A DNA stretch of 64,000 bases from JBBQLG01 sp964251665 (GTDB lineage Bacteria > Bacteroidota > Bacteroidia > Cytophagales > Spirosomataceae), in the NCBI GenBank assembly GCA_964251665.1, contig CAXUKO010000002.1:186001-250000 (forward strand), written 5' to 3'. Of this stretch, positions 34,763 to 42,778 are shown piece by piece. Both the position numbers and the translations under genes were made by a program. Position 1 is the first letter of the stretch; each line of letters opens with the position of its first letter. The notes beneath the pieces are model-generated. The model saw only the letters and a list, made by a program, of their open reading frames with translations. It ran no database searches and was not told where the DNA came from.

Positions 34763-37759
34763 ATGCTTATGAAATCGACTTTACAGTACCGGTTTTTCGG
34801 TCTTATTCTCCTGCTGATCAGCACAGTGTCTCATTCGGCTTTGGCGCAGCAACGCACGCTGACCGGCCGGGTTACCATTGCCGATGATGGCGCTCCCATG
34901 CCCGGCGTCAATGTTGTTTTGAAAGGGACCTCTATCGGCGCGGCTACTGATGCGGCCGGTAAATACACAATCTCGGTGCCGGAGACTGGCCGGACGCTCA
35001 TTTTCTCGTTCATCGGTTTCGCCACCCGCGAAATATCCATCGGAACGGGCAGTACGCTGGACGTTAAGCTGGAAACGGATACCAAACAACTGGCCGAACT
35101 GGTGGTGATCGGCTCCCGGAATTCCAGCCGGACCAAGCTCGAAACACCCGCCCCGGTCGACATTATTTCGGTAGCCAAAGTGGCGCAGACCATGCCCCAG
35201 ACCGAACTTTCGCAACTGCTGAAACAACTCGCTCCGTCGTTTAACTCGCTGAAAGTGCCCGGTGCCGATTTAGCCTCCCACGTCGATGCGGTTCAACTGC
35301 GGAACCAGCCGCCAAACCAGACCCTGGTGTTGCTGAACGGTAAACGTCGGCATACGTCGGCACTGCTGCTGGTGGCTAATAACTCAGGCCCATCCACGAC
35401 CGTAGATATGCGGACGATTCCCCTGGCGGCCGTTGAAAAAGTAGAAATCCTGCGCGACGGGGCTGCGGCTCAGTACGGCTCTGATGCCATTGCGGGGGTG
35501 ATTAATATGGAACTGAAGAAGAGCGTGGGCGTCTTTACGGGCATGTACAACACGGGTTTGTACGCCAACGTCGGTCTCGCTAAAAATAAGGATATCGACA
35601 ATTTCGGTACCGATGGCCATTTGCAGCAGTTTATGGGCAACTACGGCTTTGGCCTTGGTGACAAAGGGGGATTCATTAACCTAACCTTTGAACTCAGCAA
35701 GCAGGGCAGTACGAGCCGGGTGCCAAAAGGCGGTTACAGTGGTCAGGTGTTCGACGCCAGCTACCTGAATAATACGCGCAAAGAAGCGGACGGTACGCTC
35801 ATTATTACCAATCCCGAAGCGCTGGCGCATCCCGATAATGCCGCCCTGCGCACCGATCAGGGATTGCAGGACGCCCGTGGACTGACCAAGAAAAGTTTCG
35901 AGATGATTAACGGCCTGAGCAAGGTCGATAACGGCAGCGTGTTCATGAACATGGGTATTCCGCTGGGCAAGGGCGCTGAGTTTTACGGCTTCGGCGGGTT
36001 GAACTACCGCAACACGCTGAGTGGCTGTTACTACCGCTTTCCCCGGCAGCAGGACCGGTTTCTGAACGATCTGTATCCCAATGGATTTCTGCCGCAGCTG
36101 ACCTCTAACATCTCCGATAAATCGCTGACGCTGGGTATCAAGAGCAAGGCGGGTATTTTCGATCTGGATTTCAGCAACTCCTTCGGGTCGAGCAAGTTTG
36201 CGTACGGGATGGTTAACACCATGAACGCATCATACGGCCCATCGACGCCCACAACCATGCGGCTGGGCGATAATAACTTTACTCAGAATACGACCAACCT
36301 CGGCCTGACTAAGTTGTTCTCGGAACCGTTCGGTGGGAAAATTCGCAGCCTGAACGTAGCCTTCGGGGCCGAGATGCGGGTGGAGAATTACCAGATTGTG
36401 GCCGGCCAAAAGGAGTCGTACACCAAGGGTGATTACGGTACATTCACCGCGCCAACCGACAATTTTAACTACACTAAAAATGTCAACAAAGATGTCAAGA
36501 GCGAGCAGACCGTAAAAACCCGCTCTGGTGCCGACTCGACAATTTACGTAGATCTGATTCTGCCATACCGGGGCGACAAAGTAGACATCAAAGGCTACTC
36601 GCCCAACTGCCAGTGTTTCCGGGGCTTCGCACCCGACCAGGAAACCAGTGCATTCCGGTCGGTAATGGCAGGTTACGTGGATCTGGAAGCAGACATCTCC
36701 AAGAAGTTCCTGGTAGCTGCGGCTGCCCGATTCGAGAACTACAGTGATTTCGGCAGTGTCCTGACAGGTAAATTTGCTACCCGTTACTCGGTTATCCCGG
36801 GTGTATTTGCCGTACGTGGCTCGGTTAGTACGGGCTTCCGGGCGCCAAGTCTACAGGAGTTGTACTACGCCCAGACCTCTACCGGCTTTACGCCGGGCGG
36901 TGTTCCCTTCGATCAGGGTTATTTCACCAACACCAGTACGGCGGCCAAGGCACTCGGTATTCCAAAACTGAAGCAGGAGCGTTCCATGAACGTCAGCTTT
37001 GGGCTAACGACCCAGCCCATGAACGGGCTGGAGGTAACGGCGGATGCCTACTTCATTAAGGTGACGGACAAAATCATTCAGACGGGCGGTTTTGGGGGCA
37101 ATACCATCGGTGGTAAATTCAGCGATGTCATTACGCCCAGTGGTATCGCCCAGTTCTTCACCAACGCGGCCGATGTGCAAACCAAAGGCATCGACCTGGT
37201 GGCTAACTACCGCGTTCGGGCCGGGGCGGGGCAGCTTACCTACACGCTGGCCGCCAACTGGAACCGGGTGCAGTTTACGAAGGTGTATCCGGCTAACCTG
37301 AACATCGGCACTAACAACGAACTGCCAACCGACCCAACGCTGCGGGCACAGTACCTGTCCGACATCTACCTGAACCGGAACTCGCGCGGGAGCTTTGAAC
37401 AGGGTAATCCCCGGCAGAAATACATCGTCTCGGTTACCTATCAGCAGAACAAGTTCTCGGCAATGGCGCGGGTTGTGTACTACGGGGCGGTTAACTACCT
37501 GAGCAACTACCACGAAACCGACGACCTCGCTTCGCCCTACGCTGATTATCACCTTGGTGCCCGCGCTACGCTGGATCTGAGTATTGGCTATCAGGTGTTT
37601 AAAGCAGTTCGGGTATCAGTAGGGGGCGATAACGTGACTAACACGTACCCAACCAAAACCCGCGCTGACCTGACCGATTCGGGCCGTTTTGCCTACGATA
37701 ACTACCAGATGGGCTTTCAGGGGGCGTACTACTACGCCCGGATGAATTTCCAGTTCTAA
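34763..37759 (+). CDS. TonB-dependent receptor, not SusD-linked
   Basis: A 998-residue outer-membrane receptor; ATG at 34763 or 34769 are equally good. Signal peptide, then a carboxypeptidase-like domain (about 30-115, LTGRVTIADDGAPMPGVNVV). The plug has QLRNQPPNQTLVLLNGKRRH and KVEILRDGAAAQYGSDAIAG, in the style of TonB receptors for small molecules and oligosaccharides not SusC (no IVDG). The barrel has FATRYSVIPGVFAVRGSVST and ends YYARMNFQF. Two Cys pairs appear in loops (SGCYYRFPRQ and PNCQCFRGFAPD). No SusD gene follows. A strong terminator ends the transcript. The ligand is unknown; the long leader suggests regulation after transcription start. Confidence 0.93.
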   Translation: MLMKSTLQYRFFGLILLLISTVSHSALAQQRTLTGRVTIADDGAPMPGVNVVLKGTSIGAATDAAGKYTISVPETGRTLIFSFIGFATREISIGTGSTLDVKLETDTKQLAELVVIGSRNSSRTKLETPAPVDIISVAKVAQTMPQTELSQLLKQLAPSFNSLKVPGADLASHVDAVQLRNQPPNQTLVLLNGKRRHTSALLLVANNSGPSTTVDMRTIPLAAVEKVEILRDGAAAQYGSDAIAGVINMELKKSVGVFTGMYNTGLYANVGLAKNKDIDNFGTDGHLQQFMGNYGFGLGDKGGFINLTFELSKQGSTSRVPKGGYSGQVFDASYLNNTRKEADGTLIITNPEALAHPDNAALRTDQGLQDARGLTKKSFEMINGLSKVDNGSVFMNMGIPLGKGAEFYGFGGLNYRNTLSGCYYRFPRQQDRFLNDLYPNGFLPQLTSNISDKSLTLGIKSKAGIFDLDFSNSFGSSKFAYGMVNTMNASYGPSTPTTMRLGDNNFTQNTTNLGLTKLFSEPFGGKIRSLNVAFGAEMRVENYQIVAGQKESYTKGDYGTFTAPTDNFNYTKNVNKDVKSEQTVKTRSGADSTIYVDLILPYRGDKVDIKGYSPNCQCFRGFAPDQETSAFRSVMAGYVDLEADISKKFLVAAAARFENYSDFGSVLTGKFATRYSVIPGVFAVRGSVSTGFRAPSLQELYYAQTSTGFTPGGVPFDQGYFTNTSTAAKALGIPKLKQERSMNVSFGLTTQPMNGLEVTADAYFIKVTDKIIQTGGFGGNTIGGKFSDVITPSGIAQFFTNAADVQTKGIDLVANYRVRAGAGQLTYTLAANWNRVQFTKVYPANLNIGTNNELPTDPTLRAQYLSDIYLNRNSRGSFEQGNPRQKYIVSVTYQQNKFSAMARVVYYGAVNYLSNYHETDDLASPYADYHLGARATLDLSIGYQVFKAVRVSVGGDNVTNTYPTKTRADLTDSGRFAYDNYQMGFQGAYYYARMNFQF

Positions 37760-37807
37760 GGGAGCTTTCGCCAGATTCTGCTATCCACCCACTTCCTCTT
37801 TGGTTCA

Positions 37808-37836
37808 CCCCAACTCTTCCGGGAGTTGGGGTTTTT
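37808..37836 (+). terminator. Intrinsic terminator of the TonB receptor gene
   Basis: Stem CCCCAACTC (37808-37816) pairs with GAGTTGGGG (37823-37831) across a six-base loop and is followed by TTTTT. It sits 49 bases after the receptor stop. Confidence 0.9.
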
Positions 37837-38392
37837 ATTTGAGTACCGGCCGTGCTACCAGGTCGAACGCCAGGTCGAAGGTATTTTTGATGGCATAATC
37901 GCCCAGCCCGGAGAAGAAACTGCTCGAATTGTACTTAATGCCAAACAGCGTCCGGTCAACGGTGGCTTTGCCCTGAATACGGAGGGTATTGTCGGCGGAT
38001 GTTACCGTGATTGGAAACGAGACAGGCTTTGTAATGCCTTTGATAGTCAGTTGACCGCTGACCAGATTACCCTTTAGTTGCTGGACCACGAACGTGGCCG
38101 TCGGAAACGCTGGTGCGTTAAAGAAGTCTTCGCCCCGCAGGTGGGTCTGCATTTTATCGTCGTTATGCTGGATGGTCCGCATATCAATCACGATGCGTCC
38201 ACTGCTGAGTTGCGTACCGGTCAGGTCGAATATACCCTGCTGAAGCTGGATCGTGCCGGACGGCGCGTAGGTGCCAACCTCGCCGTAACCGGTCCAGGTG
38301 AGTTTGCTTTGTTTGGTGTCGGCTATGTATCGTTGAGCAACTACGGGCAGGGTGCCCAGGATCAGGAGAGTAAAAAACAGGAGCGTTCTCAT
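37835..38392 (-). CDS. YceI-family periplasmic protein
   Basis: A 185-residue exported protein (signal MRTLLFFTLLILGTLPVVAQ). The YceI lipocalin-like barrel covers the rest: YIADTKQSKLTWTGYGEV, then IDMRTIQHNDDKMQTHLRGE with DFFNAPAFPTATFV, and GQLTIKGITKPVSFPITVT. YceI proteins bind isoprenoid or fatty-acid-like ligands; the exact ligand in this organism is not known. The pattern 'DFFnaxxfPtAtF' is the strongest family mark. It is convergent with the TonB receptor gene and lies 46 bases after the stop-to-start gap of the next gene in the minus direction, so the two minus genes may share a transcript. Confidence 0.95.
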   Translation of the reverse strand: MRTLLFFTLLILGTLPVVAQRYIADTKQSKLTWTGYGEVGTYAPSGTIQLQQGIFDLTGTQLSSGRIVIDMRTIQHNDDKMQTHLRGEDFFNAPAFPTATFVVQQLKGNLVSGQLTIKGITKPVSFPITVTSADNTLRIQGKATVDRTLFGIKYNSSSFFSGLGDYAIKNTFDLAFDLVARPVLK

Positions 38393-38438
38393 GGGAGTAA
38401 ATTAGTTATGGTTGATCTTTACGTAGGCTGGTAAGCCG

Positions 38439-38945
38439 TTAATTGGCTGTTTTTCCTTCAGTTTCAATGAGGCCGTAGCCTTTGTAGAGCTTACCGGCTT
38501 TGTCGCGGGCAATGACGTACCAGAGTGCGTCTCCGCCATAGAGCTTGGTTCCGTAGCGCCAGTTTTTAGCGAAGGTAAAGACCTTGCCCTGGGGCAACTT
38601 GCCGTCGGGGCAACCGAAGTTTTCGGCAAAATCCCGGGCCGATTCTTTCATATTGGCGTGCCAGCCCGACGCGTCGTACCAGATGAAGCTGCCAACTTCC
38701 ACGAATTCCAGATCGCTTACATCAGCGCGTACCATTGTGCTGTGTTTCCAGTAGTAGGTGTCGCCGACTTTCTCGGGAACGTTGGGATTGTTCGTGTGCC
38801 AGAGCGTAAGCCCGACGGGCAGGCCGCGCAGCTTGTCTGGCATGAGTCGGCTTTTATCGGACCAGTCGGTCTGGGCGTGGGCCACGAGCGGCTGAGCGGT
38901 CAAAGCCGCAAAAAAACAGGCGAAAAGAAGGAGTGAGTAACGCAT
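38439..38945 (-). CDS. Exported protein of unknown function
   Basis: A 168-residue protein with a signal peptide (LLLFACFFAALTAQPLVAHAQ). The mature part is rich in Trp and Tyr (TLWHTNNPNVPEKVG, VGSFIWYDASGWHAN, KNWRYGTKLYGGDALWYVIA), suggesting a compact carbohydrate- or ligand-binding beta-rich fold, but no known family is evident. One Cys (FGCPDGK) remains unpaired. It lies 46 bases upstream of the YceI gene in the same direction, so the two may be one operon. The following AraC gene is a further 100 bases away. Function not known. Confidence 0.7.
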   Translation of the reverse strand: MRYSLLLFACFFAALTAQPLVAHAQTDWSDKSRLMPDKLRGLPVGLTLWHTNNPNVPEKVGDTYYWKHSTMVRADVSDLEFVEVGSFIWYDASGWHANMKESARDFAENFGCPDGKLPQGKVFTFAKNWRYGTKLYGGDALWYVIARDKAGKLYKGYGLIETEGKTAN

Positions 38946-39047
38946 CGTCGTTCGGTTTTAGGTGAATGAACGATGCAAAGGTGGCGCCCAAAAAGGCCCT
39001 AAACGCCCCGAAAAAGGCGTGGGACGTCCCAACGGACGATCTGGTAC

Positions 39048-40154
39048 TTACTGAATGGACGAAACAAACGCACTCGGCGACTGACCGGTATGCTCTTTAA
39101 AAATCCGGTTGAACGTGGTCTTGGAGTTGAAGCCTGACTCGAAGGCGATGCCCAACAGCGTGAAGCGATTCAGGTCGTCGGTCTTTAGCCGTTCTTTCAC
39201 TTCGCTGACCCGGAAGGTATTGACGAAATCATTAAACGATTGATTCATGCCGACGTTGATGACCTGCGAAACAACTTTCGGATTCAGCCCCACATGTTGC
39301 GCCAGTTCGGTCAGGGTGAGGGTAGGGTTGAGGTACAGTTTATCCACGTCCATCGCCCGGCGGACGCGGTCGAGGTAATCCGCATTAACCTCGGGGGTCG
39401 GCTTATCCACCGGTGCCGACTCCGGTTCGACAAACTCCATCTGAGCCATACTCCGCTGCCGCAGACCAACAACGCCCATCCCGATCAGGGCCACCCCCAG
39501 CATCCAGTATGAATCGTCGTGGGTGTAGTAGCTGTTAAAGCGGTCGCGGAGCACCATTTCGTAGGTCCACTGTCCGCAGATCAAAACGAGTCCGATGAGC
39601 AGCACCCGTAGCCACCGCAGGGTCAGCTCGCTGGTTTCGGAGAAGTTTTCCCGCACGTAACGGCCGTAACCCCGCAATAACCGCAGGGACAAGCCGACGT
39701 AGATAAGCAGCGACAGCCACGTACCATCGAACTCAACGCGGTAGGTGAACGGGTAATGAATCGTTTGCCAGAACCAGTTGCGGAAGGAGTACGGCTGTAA
39801 CGTCAGGAAGATATACAGCCCGGCCTGTAGTGCCACCGGTAAAAAATGCCACCAGTGCCGCCGGGTAAAGCGGAAGCGGCTATCGGTCAGGCTGCGGACG
39901 TAGAAGTAAATGAGCGGCCCAAACCCCAGCGAGTAGAAAATGGGTAAGAAGTACAATCCGGCATCCTGACCGTAAAGGTTAGCCAGCCGAAACAGACCGT
40001 CGATGAGCCAGCTCGATATGCTGAACAGCAGTAAGGCCAGAAACCGGTTGGCCTGCTGATTTGTCGGTGCGAAGAACAACAGCCCGGCCGAGAAAAAACC
40101 GATGATGATCATGGCCGTAGCCAGGAGGATAGCCGCACTCAGTTGAACCTGCAT
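39048..40154 (-). CDS. Membrane-bound AraC-family transcriptional regulator
   Basis: A 368-residue protein with seven predicted transmembrane helices in the first 245 residues (MIIIGFFSAGLLFFAP, ISSWLIDGLFRLANLYG, FYSLGFGPLIYFYVRSL, and others). A cytosolic AraC/HTH_18 domain sits at about 265-368: TLTELAQHVGLNPKVVSQVI is the first HTH, and LLGIAFESGFNSKTTFNRIF is the second. The ending HTGQSPSAFVSS is typical. Such proteins are common in Bacteroidota and are thought to sense a membrane or envelope signal directly. Its regulon is not known; the next operon downstream (secreted protein and YceI) is a candidate, and so is the divergent region with the repeat element. Confidence 0.92.
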   Translation of the reverse strand: MQVQLSAAILLATAMIIIGFFSAGLLFFAPTNQQANRFLALLLFSISSWLIDGLFRLANLYGQDAGLYFLPIFYSLGFGPLIYFYVRSLTDSRFRFTRRHWWHFLPVALQAGLYIFLTLQPYSFRNWFWQTIHYPFTYRVEFDGTWLSLLIYVGLSLRLLRGYGRYVRENFSETSELTLRWLRVLLIGLVLICGQWTYEMVLRDRFNSYYTHDDSYWMLGVALIGMGVVGLRQRSMAQMEFVEPESAPVDKPTPEVNADYLDRVRRAMDVDKLYLNPTLTLTELAQHVGLNPKVVSQVINVGMNQSFNDFVNTFRVSEVKERLKTDDLNRFTLLGIAFESGFNSKTTFNRIFKEHTGQSPSAFVSSIQ

Positions 40155-40494
40155 ACCCGTAAATTACTATTGAAACGGGTAAAAAATGTGGTATTGATGG
40201 ACAGCGGTTCATGTTTGCGCTTAATTTGAAAAATAGTGAATATATTTTTCAGCCGCGAAACAGTTAGACCATCCCGGGTGTTTTATGTATGTTGGTTCAC
40301 TGAAACCCCGACAGCTATGCTGCCGGGGTTTTTGCGTTTACAGGAGTTTGGGCGATAAAAGACTCCTGTAGCAGAGCCATACTGTCTGAAATCCCTACTT
40401 CAATAACCATCTCCAACAAATCATAAAATCTGTTTGCTTTTTGCTCCATTTATTGGCTTTATTAAGTTGTTATTCACATATATACCACCGTTCT
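40155..40494. other. 340-base divergent intergenic region
   Basis: It holds the first copy of the duplicated hairpin element (40243-40333) and should contain the promoters of the AraC gene to the left and of the lipoprotein gene to the right. The sequence right of the element is AT-rich. No protein-coding frame looks convincing. Confidence 0.6.
40243..40333 (+). ncRNA. Candidate small RNA / duplicated hairpin element, copy A
   Basis: A 91-base element nearly identical (79 of 91 positions) to the copy at 41271. It starts with TATTTTTCAG, contains GTGTTTTATGTATGTTG and ends in a hairpin ACCCCG...CGGGGT with TTTTT, an intrinsic terminator on the plus strand. It lies between divergent genes, where a plus-strand terminator serves neither neighbour, which argues for an independent transcript. 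Differences between copies respect the stem: A-U in this copy becomes G-C in the other. Identity as an sRNA is inference. Confidence 0.5.
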
Positions 40495-41088
40495 ATGCAC
40501 TGCACTGTACTTTTAATTTTGTTTGCCGGACTCAGTTTATTTGCGTTCAGTAGCTGCCAGCGGCAACAGGCTCTGTTTCAGCGTTCATCTGCTTCGTATG
40601 GATCGCCAGTCGGCGAAGAATCTCTTACTGGATATAGGCCTATGGGTACGTTTCCGGTCAGTCGGGCTCCACGGCCAATACAAACGGAATCTCTGAGCCA
40701 ACTAACCGTCAGCAACCGCAGTCAGTCTACCCAGCAGAATAGGCTTAGAAGGCGAATGGTTACCATACAAACGATGCTTAAAGCTGCTTACCCAACCACT
40801 GCGGCCACTGTGTTAAAGTCTGAACTGAGCGAAAAGGGATCAATTCGAGCTGTAAATCGGCCGACTTCCAGACCAGCTACCTCAATTAAGCAGGCAAGTG
40901 GAGAAGATGTGAGCATAGTTATGTTCCTTGTTGGTGGAGCATTGCTTTATCTTGGGTTCAGAGCTAACAGCGGTTTTTTGATGATCGTTGGCTTGCTTGC
41001 GATGGGGATTTCTGCAATCGTAGCATTTGTAAGTTGGGTGTCCCACCAGGTCAACAGTGCTGGGAAAACTACTTCGGGCAGGTTGTAA
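40495..41088 (+). CDS. Small lipoprotein with C-terminal membrane helices
   Basis: I start at ATG 40495, because MHCTVLLILFAGLSLFAFSS leads to a lipobox (FSSCQ, Cys22); the frame is open 18 codons further upstream but those residues do not form a signal. The 197-residue product has a Ser/Arg/Gln-rich middle (residues about 30-130, no hydrophobic core apparent) and two hydrophobic helices near 140-180 (IVMFLVGGALLYLGFRA, FLMIVGLLAMGISAIVAFVS). Lipid anchor plus two membrane helices is unusual. It is flanked on both sides by copies of the hairpin element. Codon use looks slightly AT-richer than the flanks. No homologue is recognised. Confidence 0.65.
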   Translation: MHCTVLLILFAGLSLFAFSSCQRQQALFQRSSASYGSPVGEESLTGYRPMGTFPVSRAPRPIQTESLSQLTVSNRSQSTQQNRLRRRMVTIQTMLKAAYPTTAATVLKSELSEKGSIRAVNRPTSRPATSIKQASGEDVSIVMFLVGGALLYLGFRANSGFLMIVGLLAMGISAIVAFVSWVSHQVNSAGKTTSGRL

Positions 41089-41433
41089 GCCTAAGTAGTA
41101 AAGTGCTTCGTATTGGGTAATTTTCTGGCCTGTTACTATCAGCTTCAAATTCAGCAGATGTATGTGTGTCAGCGGTACAATGCACAAATGATTGCGCACT
41201 TTACAGGAGTAGCTAAGACGAAGGCGAGTGATTTTTCCACTATTAATGTTTTTGTGAAAAACTGAACATCTATTTTTCAGTCGCAAAACAGTTAGGACAG
41301 CCGGGGTGTTTTATGTATGTTGTTTCACTGAAGCCCCGATAGCTGCGCTGCCGGGGCTTTTTAGTGTCCAACCGGCAACGGGTGATAGTACCCCGGATCA
41401 GTTGGGTAAACAGCGAATAGAACAGGGGTAATT
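41089..41433. other. 345-base intergenic region with the second hairpin element
   Basis: Contains copy B of the duplicated element at 41271-41362 and otherwise no gene. The part left of the element (41090-41265) shows no recognisable structure. The short right part leads to the surface-antigen gene. Confidence 0.6.
41271..41362 (+). ncRNA. Candidate small RNA / duplicated hairpin element, copy B
   Basis: This copy matches copy A at 79 of 91 positions. The terminal stem GCCCCG...CGGGGC has a G-C closing pair where copy A has A-U, a compensatory change; another difference in the stem keeps a G-U pair, and two more fall in the loop. It is followed by TTTTT. A plus-strand terminator here could also end the upstream lipoprotein transcript, but the long conserved sequence before the hairpin goes beyond a terminator. 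Confidence 0.5.
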
Positions 41434-42690
41434 GTGGGAGCGTTGAGTCTTCATTCTTTTTTTGATAGTGGTGATCTGGTTACCCGCAGGTGGTTCCGGT
41501 TCATGTTGGTCCTCAGTTGCATCAGCGTCTCGTTCACGTACAGCTACGGGCAGACGGATACAGTCCAAACAAACGCCCGGCCCCAGGCGGATTTGCTCGA
41601 TGTGGCGCAGTTTGTGTTTCCCCGCCACCACTTTAAAAAGCGCGATACCGCTTCGTTTGAGCCGGGCCGTCGGTTTTTTCTCATCCTGCCCGAGTCGGGC
41701 TACTCCATTCAAACCAGCTTTCTGGCTCAGGTAACGGGAAACCTGGCGTTTCGTAAACCCGATGCCAACGTATCGACGGTAATCACCACCGCAACCTATA
41801 CCTTTAACCGGCAGGAACTGCTAACGATAACGACCAACGTATGGAGCCGGAATAACCGCTTCAACCTGGTTGGTGACTGGCGCATAGAGCACTACCCACA
41901 GGAAACGTACGGCCTGGGCATCCACACCGAACGGTCGAACAACATCAAGCTCGACTATTCGTACCTGCGGTTTTACCAGAGTTTACTGGCCCGTGTCGCG
42001 CCAAATATGTACGCTGGCTTAGGGTATGCCTTCGACCGGCATTATAACATCACAAGCCGCTACGGGAACAGCGAACTGACAAGCATATCGGACTATCCAT
42101 TTGGCGTGGCCGGTAGCTCGGTATCGTCGGGGCCACGGCTGAGTTTGCTGTACGACAACCGCCCGAATGCCATTAATCCGGCGCGGGGATTTTTTGCCGA
42201 TATAGAAGCGCGGGCCGCCCTGACGGCTTTAGGCAGCTCACAGGCCTATCAGTCGGTGCTGATCGATGTGCGAAAGTATATTCAGCTGCCTGGTCAGGCA
42301 GGTAACATACTGGCACTCTGGTCGTATAATGTCCTGACACTGAACGGCAATCCGCCTTATCTGGACCTGCCCGGCACCAGTACCGATAAATACGGCAACA
42401 GCGGCCGGGGCTACATTCAGGGCCGTTACCGGGGGCAGCGGTTGGTGTATTCCGAAGCCGAATACCGCTTTGGTATTACGCGTAACCGGCTCTTCGGGGG
42501 CGTGTTATTTGCCAATGCGCAAACCGTTACCGAGCCGTTTACTACTCGGTTCGATAAGGTCGTGCCGGGTGGCGGGGCGGGCATTCGCTTCCAGATGAAC
42601 AAGATTTCCCGCACTAATCTGTGCATCGACTATGGCGTGGGTGCCGATGGCTCACGCGGTATTTTCTTTAATCTCGGCGAGGTTTTTTAA
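41434..42690 (+). CDS. Outer-membrane surface-antigen barrel (Omp85 C-terminal type)
   Basis: A 418-residue protein from a GTG at 41434; the ATG at 41503 is an alternative, but it would leave a signal peptide with no basic head, so the true start may lie at or near the GTG. The signal ends ISVSFTYSYGQ. The mature part has the pattern of the bacterial surface antigen barrel (PF01103): SGPRLSLLYDNRPNAINP with ARGFFADIEA, YIQLPGQAGNILALWSYNV, and FTTRFDKVVPGGGAGIRFQM, then a C-terminal aromatic strand ending in Phe (FNLGEVF). No POTRA repeats are present, so this is a barrel-only relative of BamA/TamA, whose role (perhaps as an outer-membrane channel) is unknown. Confidence 0.85.
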   Translation: MGALSLHSFFDSGDLVTRRWFRFMLVLSCISVSFTYSYGQTDTVQTNARPQADLLDVAQFVFPRHHFKKRDTASFEPGRRFFLILPESGYSIQTSFLAQVTGNLAFRKPDANVSTVITTATYTFNRQELLTITTNVWSRNNRFNLVGDWRIEHYPQETYGLGIHTERSNNIKLDYSYLRFYQSLLARVAPNMYAGLGYAFDRHYNITSRYGNSELTSISDYPFGVAGSSVSSGPRLSLLYDNRPNAINPARGFFADIEARAALTALGSSQAYQSVLIDVRKYIQLPGQAGNILALWSYNVLTLNGNPPYLDLPGTSTDKYGNSGRGYIQGRYRGQRLVYSEAEYRFGITRNRLFGGVLFANAQTVTEPFTTRFDKVVPGGGAGIRFQMNKISRTNLCIDYGVGADGSRGIFFNLGEVF

Positions 42691-42778
42691 GCCGTTACAC
42701 TAATTTTTTCTGCCGGTTGAGCCGAATCGCGGGTTTAAAGCAAACACATTCACGCGTGTTGCACTGAACCTGTTTACT

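Noticed and set aside
34606..34824. 72-codon minus-strand frame across the TonB receptor start
   Set aside because: It covers the receptor leader and signal peptide in antisense and has no recognisable features.
42721..42778. Operator-like inverted repeat before the GH2 gene (GCAAACAC/GTGTTGC)
   Set aside because: The arms differ by an extra base and are short; no regulator of matching type is nearby, so I do not claim it.
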